From Bacteroidota bacterium (GTDB lineage: Bacteria > Bacteroidota > Ignavibacteria > Ignavibacteriales > Melioribacteraceae): a stretch of 64,000 nt of DNA. The notes beneath the pieces were generated by a model. It was not told the DNA's origin and did not search any database. It saw only the letters and a program-made list of their open reading frames with translations. Location of the stretch: NCBI GenBank assembly GCA_021820065.1, contig JAKAEE010000005.1, forward strand, positions 1 through 64,000. The letters run 5' to 3'. Every line of letters begins with the position of its first letter. Position 1 is the first letter of the stretch. Shown here piece after piece: positions 58,595 through 64,000 of the stretch. The position numbers were made by a program, and so were the translations under genes.

Positions 58595-60397
58595 TTGAAT
58601 TTACCAAAGCTTGATCAGAACAGGTTGATTGACCTTATACCGTATCAGCTTAAACATTACCCACAAGCCGAGTGCCTTTCAGATAAGGTTACCGGTCAGT
58701 GGAGACATTACAGTACTGCAGAAGTTCAAACAACTATCGACAAAGTTAGTTTAGGTTTACTCAAGTTTGGAATTAAACTGGGCGATAAGGTCGCGATCAT
58801 TTCCAAGAATAGAGTTGAATGGAATTTTGTTGATCTTGGAATTCTTCAAATGGGCGGTGTTGTGGTGCCGCTTTATCCCAACATTAGCGAAGACGACTAC
58901 TCGTTTATTTTTGATGACTCGGCGATCAGAATTGTATTTGTGGAAGATCTGGAATTATACAAGAAGGTCAGAAATGTCAGCAAGAAAATAAAAACGAGAG
59001 TTGAAGCGATTTATACTTTTAATCAGATTGAAAAAATTCCTCACTGGTCGGAGATAACAAATCTTGCCGATGAATCTCTAAGACCGAAGCTTGAAGAAAT
59101 TAAGAAAGGAATTACCGAAAAAAATCTTGCAACAATAATTTATACCTCAGGCACAACGGGCAGACAAAAAGGAGTGATGCTGACTCATCTAAATATAATG
59201 AGCAACGTTAACTCTCTCAATCGAGCGATGCCTATTCACACGTTCAAACAAACAATTAGTTTTCTCCCGCTTTGTCACATTTTTGAAAGAACGGCAGTTT
59301 ACTTTTATATGAGCTTCGGTTCTTCGGTTCATTATCCGCAAAGTTTAGAAACACTTGGTGAAAACATTAAAGAGGTAAAACCAAATTTCTTTATAACCGT
59401 CCCGCGCCTACTGGAAAAAGTATTTGAAAAAATAATGGCTGAAGGATACAAACTTAATATTGTTAAGAAAGCAATATTCGGTTGGGCTGTTAATCTTGCC
59501 AATCATTACGATCATCAGGGAAGAAATAATTGGTTTTACAATTTCAGATTATTCTTCGCCAGAAAAATTGTATTCGTAAAATGGGTTGCGGGACTTGGCG
59601 GTGAAATAAAAGGCATCGTGAGCGGTTCTGCCGCCTTGCAGCCGCGGTTAGCAAGAATTTTTACCGGTGCCGGAATTCCGATTGTTGAAGGATACGGACT
59701 AACTGAAACATCGCCGGTTTTAACGTGCAACCGTTTTGAAAAGAACAAAAATTATTTCGGTACGGTAGGTCTGCCGATTCCCGATGTATCAATAAAAATT
59801 TCTGAGCAAGGCGAGATTTTGGCAAAAGGTCCGAATGTAATGTCAAGCTATTACCAGAATGAAGAAGCAACAAGAGTTGCAATAGACGAAGAAGGATGGT
59901 TCCATACCGGCGATACGGGTGAAATTATTGGCGATGGCTTTCTAAAGGTTACCGGACGGCTAAAAGAAATTTTCAAAACCAGCGGAGGAAAATTTATTGC
60001 GCCGGCGCCGATCGAAAACAAAATGAAAGAATCATTTTTCATTGAACACATTATGGTAATCGGCGAGAATAGAAAATTTGCCGCGGCAATAATTCAACCT
60101 CACTTTGATTTCATCCGGAAATGGAGTAGAGGAAAAAATATGGAGCTTACGCTTCGAGGAGAGATTGTCAATTCGCAAGAAGTGAAAGACCGAATCTGGA
60201 AAGACGTTCAAAAGAAAAACAAACGTTTCGGTCATATCGAACAAATAAAAAAAATTGCAATTGTGTCTGATCTCTGGAGCGTGGAAACCGGAGAACTAAC
60301 GCCGACTTTAAAGGTAAAACGAAAAGTTCTGACCGAAAAATACAAGGACTTGATTGAAAAAATTTATGACGAATCAACGACGAGCAACGTTTTATAG
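58595..60397 (+). CDS. fadD: Long-chain acyl-CoA synthetase (AMP-forming)
   Basis: The start is TTG 58595, with GAGGG 7 bases upstream. 600 residues of the ANL superfamily, long-chain acyl-CoA synthetase branch: IIYTSGTTGRQKGVMLTHLN (P-loop), GYGLTETSPVLT, WFHTGDTGEIIGDGFLKVTG and RLKEIFKTSGGKFIAP. It activates fatty acids to acyl-CoA and is probably membrane-associated. It is the first gene of the operon that continues with a FadN-type fusion and a thiolase. Confidence 0.94.
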   Translation: MNLPKLDQNRLIDLIPYQLKHYPQAECLSDKVTGQWRHYSTAEVQTTIDKVSLGLLKFGIKLGDKVAIISKNRVEWNFVDLGILQMGGVVVPLYPNISEDDYSFIFDDSAIRIVFVEDLELYKKVRNVSKKIKTRVEAIYTFNQIEKIPHWSEITNLADESLRPKLEEIKKGITEKNLATIIYTSGTTGRQKGVMLTHLNIMSNVNSLNRAMPIHTFKQTISFLPLCHIFERTAVYFYMSFGSSVHYPQSLETLGENIKEVKPNFFITVPRLLEKVFEKIMAEGYKLNIVKKAIFGWAVNLANHYDHQGRNNWFYNFRLFFARKIVFVKWVAGLGGEIKGIVSGSAALQPRLARIFTGAGIPIVEGYGLTETSPVLTCNRFEKNKNYFGTVGLPIPDVSIKISEQGEILAKGPNVMSSYYQNEEATRVAIDEEGWFHTGDTGEIIGDGFLKVTGRLKEIFKTSGGKFIAPAPIENKMKESFFIEHIMVIGENRKFAAAIIQPHFDFIRKWSRGKNMELTLRGEIVNSQEVKDRIWKDVQKKNKRFGHIEQIKKIAIVSDLWSVETGELTPTLKVKRKVLTEKYKDLIEKIYDESTTSNVL

Positions 60398-60448
60398 AAT
60401 TGTTAAACAAATATTTCATAACTAATCAAATAATATTCGAGACTTAAT

Positions 60449-62854
60449 ATGAACAGAAGAATCAAAAATGTAGCGGTACTCGGATCCGGCGTAATGGGCT
60501 CCCGCATCGCGTGCCATTTTGCCAATATCGGATGCTCGGTTTTCCTGCTGGATATTGTACCCGACAAACTGACCGACGACGAGAGCAAGAAAGGATTAAC
60601 GCTTGATAAGCCTGAAGTGCGGAACAGAATTGCAAATTCAAATCTGCAAAACGTAATCAAGGCAAGTCCGGAGCCGCTTTATCATGCATCGTTTGCATCG
60701 CGCATTAAATGCGGAAATTTCGATGACAACATGGAATGGATTAAAAATTGTGATTGGGTGATTGAAGCAGTTGTTGAAAATCTGGATATCAAAAAGAAAG
60801 TGTTTGAACGAGTTGAAAAATTCAGAACGCCGGGGACTTTGATAACAACAAACACTTCCGGAATACCGATCAACTCGATGCTCGATGAAAGAAGCGAAGA
60901 TTTTCAAAATCATTTTTGCGGCGTTCACTTCTTCAATCCGCCGAGGTATTTACCTCTGATGGAAATTATTCCAACGCCAAAAACCCAAAAAGAAATTGTT
61001 GAATTCTTGATGGAGTATGGCGATCTGTATTTGGGTAAGACACCGGTACTTTGCAAAGATACTCCGGCTTTCATTGCAAACCGCATCGGCGTTTTCAGTA
61101 TTATGGCGGTTTTCAAATTGATGAAAGAAATGGGATTGAAAATTTCCGAAATCGATACTCTTACCGGACCGATCACTGGCAAACCGAAATCCGCAACGTT
61201 TAGAACTGCTGATGTTGTTGGTATTGACACTCTGGTGAAAGTTGCGAGCAATGTTTACAAAGATTGTCCGAAGGATGAAGAGAGAGAAATTTTCCAAATC
61301 CCGGATTACGTTGACAAACTTGTAAAGAACAATTGGCTTGGCGATAAAACCGGGCAGGGGTTCTACAAGAAAGTTAAAACTGCCGAAGGAAAGAAAGAAA
61401 TTCACGAATTGAACATTGATACTTTTGAGTATGCACCATCGGCGAAAACAAAATTCGCATCGGTAACGGCAGCAAAACAAGTTGACAACTTGAAAGAAAG
61501 AGTCAAACAGTTAACTCTTTCGAAAGACAAAGCTGGAGAGTTTCTAAAAAAACTTTCATTCATGATTTTCAAATACTCATCCAACCGCGTTCCAGAAATA
61601 GCCGATGAGATTTATAAAATTGATGACGCGCTCCGCGCCGGATTTGGCTGGGAGTTGGGTCCATTCGAAAACTGGGATGCGCTTGGACTTGAAAAATCGG
61701 TTCATGCGATGGAAGAAGCAAATCTTAAACCGGCACAATGGGTTTACGATATGCTTGCCAAAGGGTTCACATCGTTCTACAAAATTCAAGACGGCGTTAT
61801 ACAATATTACGATACCTCTTCGGGTTCATATAAAAAAATTCCGGGAAGAGAAGCATTCATTATTCTTGATAACTGCCGCGCTAATCAGCCGGTCTGGAAA
61901 AATGTCGGCGCAACGCTTCATGATATCGGTGACGGAGTTTTAAATCTGGAATTCCAAACAAAGATGAACACGATCGGCTCTGAAATATTGGAAGCGATAA
62001 ACAAATCAATCGAGATTGCCGAGAAAGATTTTAAAGGATTAGTGATTGGAAACGACGGTGCGAATTATTCCGCCGGCGCAAATTTGGCGATGATGTTCAT
62101 GCTTGCAACCGAACAAGAGTACGACGAAATAGATATGGCAGTGCGAACGTTCCAGAATTCAACTATGAGATGCCGATACTCGAGCATTCCGGTTGTTGCA
62201 GCGCCTCATGGGTTAACATTGGGCGGCGGATGCGAAGTTTGTCTTCATGCAGATAAAGTTGTTGCCGGAGCGGAAACATACATCGGACTGGTGGAAGTTG
62301 GCGTTGGAATTATTCCAGCAGGCGGCGGATCGAAAGAAATGACAATGAGAGCTGCAGACAAATTAGTAGAAGGCGCGCTTGATTTCCCTGAACTTCAAAA
62401 TAATTTTCTTGCCATTGCCCAAGCGAAAGTTGCAACAAGCGCATACAAAGCTTTCGAACTTGGAATTTTCAAGAACGGGCGTGACACGTACGTGCTTAAC
62501 CAGAGCCGAGTTATCGCCGAGGCGAAAAAAGCTGTAATCGAATTATCGAATCATGGTTACACAAAACCGACGATGAGAGAAGACATTCGAGTTCTCGGCA
62601 GATCGGGACTTTCAACGTTGCTGCTTGGCGCGTTTTCATTCTTCAATGCAAAATATATTAGCGAACACGACAGAAAGATTGCGGAGAAACTTGCATACGT
62701 TATGTGCGGCGGCGATCTCACGGCGCCAACATTGGTTTCGGAACAATATCTTCTCGATCTCGAGCGCGAGGCATTCTTGAGCTTGATCGGCGAGAAGAAA
62801 ACGATGGAAAGAATTCAAAGCATTTTAACAACAGGTAAACCGTTAAGAAATTAA
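60449..62854 (+). CDS. fadN: 3-hydroxyacyl-CoA dehydrogenase / enoyl-CoA hydratase fusion (FadN-type)
   Basis: 801 residues. The dehydrogenase comes first: NAD motif VAVLGSGVMGSRIACHFAN, CGVHFFNPPRYLPLMEII, TPAFIANRIGVFSIM and GDKTGQGFYKK. The hydratase follows from about residue 480: GNDGANYSAGANLAMM, HGLTLGGGCEVCLHAD, and the catalytic-glutamate segment GLVEVGVGIIPAGGGSKEM. The order dehydrogenase-then-hydratase is that of Bacillus FadN, the reverse of E. coli FadB. It performs the middle two beta-oxidation steps. A 41-base gap precedes the downstream thiolase gene. Confidence 0.94.
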   Translation: MNRRIKNVAVLGSGVMGSRIACHFANIGCSVFLLDIVPDKLTDDESKKGLTLDKPEVRNRIANSNLQNVIKASPEPLYHASFASRIKCGNFDDNMEWIKNCDWVIEAVVENLDIKKKVFERVEKFRTPGTLITTNTSGIPINSMLDERSEDFQNHFCGVHFFNPPRYLPLMEIIPTPKTQKEIVEFLMEYGDLYLGKTPVLCKDTPAFIANRIGVFSIMAVFKLMKEMGLKISEIDTLTGPITGKPKSATFRTADVVGIDTLVKVASNVYKDCPKDEEREIFQIPDYVDKLVKNNWLGDKTGQGFYKKVKTAEGKKEIHELNIDTFEYAPSAKTKFASVTAAKQVDNLKERVKQLTLSKDKAGEFLKKLSFMIFKYSSNRVPEIADEIYKIDDALRAGFGWELGPFENWDALGLEKSVHAMEEANLKPAQWVYDMLAKGFTSFYKIQDGVIQYYDTSSGSYKKIPGREAFIILDNCRANQPVWKNVGATLHDIGDGVLNLEFQTKMNTIGSEILEAINKSIEIAEKDFKGLVIGNDGANYSAGANLAMMFMLATEQEYDEIDMAVRTFQNSTMRCRYSSIPVVAAPHGLTLGGGCEVCLHADKVVAGAETYIGLVEVGVGIIPAGGGSKEMTMRAADKLVEGALDFPELQNNFLAIAQAKVATSAYKAFELGIFKNGRDTYVLNQSRVIAEAKKAVIELSNHGYTKPTMREDIRVLGRSGLSTLLLGAFSFFNAKYISEHDRKIAEKLAYVMCGGDLTAPTLVSEQYLLDLEREAFLSLIGEKKTMERIQSILTTGKPLRN

Positions 62855-62895
62855 TTAATCAACTAGAAAATAATTCAAACAATAAAAGAAAAATT

Positions 62896-64000
62896 ATGAA
62901 AGATGCGTACATAGTAGCTGGATACAGATCCGCCGTTGGTAAGGCCAAAAGAGGTGGATTCAAAAATTATCGTCCCGATGATTTGGCGGCAGATGTAATT
63001 AAATATTTGATGAGCAAGGTTCCGCAGCTTGACCCAATGCGCGTTGACGATGTAATTGTTGGCAACGCTGTGCCGGAAGCCGAGCAAGGTTTGCAAATCG
63101 GCAGAATGATTTCTTTGTTGAGTTTGCCTATGCGCGTTCCGGGAATGACCGTGAACCGTTACTGCGCTTCCGGTGCCGAAGCAATCTCAATTGCGTTTTC
63201 GAAAATCAGATCGGGATACGCCGACTGCATTGTCGCGGGCGGAACGGAATCAATGTCGCTAGTACCAACAACCGGCTGGAAGCTTGCACCGAATTACAAC
63301 ATCGCAAAAAATAATCCCGATTATTATTTGGGTATGGGATTAACCGCCGAAGAAGTCGCGCGCGATTACAAAATCTCCCGTCAAGATCAGGACAAGTTCT
63401 CGTACAATTCTCACATGAAAGCAATCAACGCAATCCAACAAGGATTCTTCAAAGATGAAATTGTTCCGGTTGAAGTTGAAGATGTTTTCATTGAAAAAGG
63501 AAAAAAGAAATCGAAGAAGTATATTGTTGATGTTGACGAAGGTCCGAGAGCGGATACAACGCTCGAAGCTCTTGCAAAACTGAAACCGGCATTTGCCGCT
63601 GGTGGAACAGTTACCGCGGGCAATGCATCACAAGTTTCTGACGGCGCTGCGTTTGTTCTTGTCATGTCCGGCGAAATGGTTAAAGAACTAAATTTGAAAC
63701 CGATTGCCGTTTTGAAAGCTTACACGCTTGAAGGAGTTGAACCGAGAATTATGGGTATTGGTCCAGTTGCCGCAATTCCAAAAGTTCTAAAGCAAGCCGG
63801 AATGAAATTGAACGACATTGACCTGATCGAACTTAACGAAGCATTTGCAGCGCAATCGCTGGCTGTAATTCGCGAAACCGGTTTGGATACATCAAAAGTA
63901 AATGTGAACGGTGGCGCAATTGCGTTGGGTCATCCTCTCGGCTGCACCGGTGCAAAATTAACCGTTCAAGTTCTATATGAACTGCATAGAAGAAAAAAGA
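62896..64000 (+). CDS. fadA: Acetyl-CoA acyltransferase (3-ketoacyl-CoA thiolase), 3' end cut by window edge
   Basis: The frame opens at ATG 62896 and runs to the end of the window without a stop, covering 368 of an expected 390 or so residues. Thiolase motifs: IVAGYRSAVGKAKRGG, active Cys90 in VNRYCASGAEAIS, CIVAGGTESMS, AGNASQVSDGAA, ELNEAFAAQSLAV, and the His-Cys pair in GGAIALGHPLGCTGAK. It cleaves 3-ketoacyl-CoA to acetyl-CoA and a shortened acyl-CoA, completing the operon. AAAGAAAAATT precedes it. Confidence 0.96.
   Translation, partial: MKDAYIVAGYRSAVGKAKRGGFKNYRPDDLAADVIKYLMSKVPQLDPMRVDDVIVGNAVPEAEQGLQIGRMISLLSLPMRVPGMTVNRYCASGAEAISIAFSKIRSGYADCIVAGGTESMSLVPTTGWKLAPNYNIAKNNPDYYLGMGLTAEEVARDYKISRQDQDKFSYNSHMKAINAIQQGFFKDEIVPVEVEDVFIEKGKKKSKKYIVDVDEGPRADTTLEALAKLKPAFAAGGTVTAGNASQVSDGAAFVLVMSGEMVKELNLKPIAVLKAYTLEGVEPRIMGIGPVAAIPKVLKQAGMKLNDIDLIELNEAFAAQSLAVIRETGLDTSKVNVNGGAIALGHPLGCTGAKLTVQVLYELHRRKK

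Noticed and set aside
1..64000. CRISPR arrays, tRNA/rRNA genes, insertion sequences, phage or transposase genes
   Set aside because: No repeat-spacer blocks, no tRNA or rRNA-like stretches and no transposase or integrase motifs were recognised on either strand.

Overview
The window reads as a chromosomal segment of a Gram-negative bacterium of the Bacteroidota/Chlorobi/Ignavibacteria side of the tree. The basis is gene content: a carboxypeptidase-regulatory-type TonB receptor paired with a DUF4249 lipoprotein, an AT-rich genome with tightly packed operons, promoter-like TAnnTTTG elements resembling the Bacteroidota -7 box, and FadN-type beta-oxidation. An Ignavibacteria/Melioribacter-like host is my best guess, from recognition only. 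I see no rRNA, tRNA, CRISPR array, insertion sequence or phage gene.

Layout. 1-2.9 kb: a VOC protein cut by the left edge, a WYL regulator, a DinB protein and a YjbR protein. 3-6 kb (minus): a NarX/NarL-like two-component pair followed by two unrecognised envelope genes. 6.5-12.7 kb: a multi-PAS histidine kinase with a periplasmic CxxCH haem-c motif, then a beta-propeller/phosphoesterase fusion. 12.7-20.8 kb (minus): an Old Yellow Enzyme, a transglutaminase-like protein, glutamate synthase large subunit without gltD, D-amino-acid transaminase, GroES and a glutaredoxin. 20.9-22.7 kb: an odd thioredoxin, a thioredoxin reductase and a His-rich NifX-like protein. 22.7-30.8 kb (minus): a complete kdp potassium system including the 27-residue kdpF, with a candidate KdpE operator.

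31.1-37.7 kb: an SPFH-domain membrane protein followed by an 1870-residue protein. The latter appears to join a degenerate aminotransferase domain, an intact fold-type-I aminotransferase and a domain carrying the ordered motifs of archaeal-type phosphoenolpyruvate carboxylase. If active it would make aspartate from PEP, bicarbonate and an amino donor on one chain. I know of no characterised enzyme built this way, and it is the best candidate here for something undescribed.

37.7-45.5 kb: a complete trp operon (trpE-G-D-C-F-aroF-B-A) behind a transcription attenuator. Its leader peptide has three consecutive Trp codons, and mutually exclusive antiterminator and terminator stems can be drawn base by base.

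45.5-53.3 kb (minus): UDP-GlcNAc 2-epimerase, a deacetylase/hydrolase-like giant protein, a membrane GT2 synthase and a beta-barrel protein, which together look like a synthase-dependent exopolysaccharide exporter distantly resembling Pga or Pel. 53.6-56.9 kb: TonB receptor and DUF4249 lipoprotein. 56.9-64 kb: a RamB/ScfR-like regulator divergent from a fatty-acid degradation operon (acyl-CoA ligase, FadN-type fusion, thiolase running off the right edge), with an operator-like palindrome between them.
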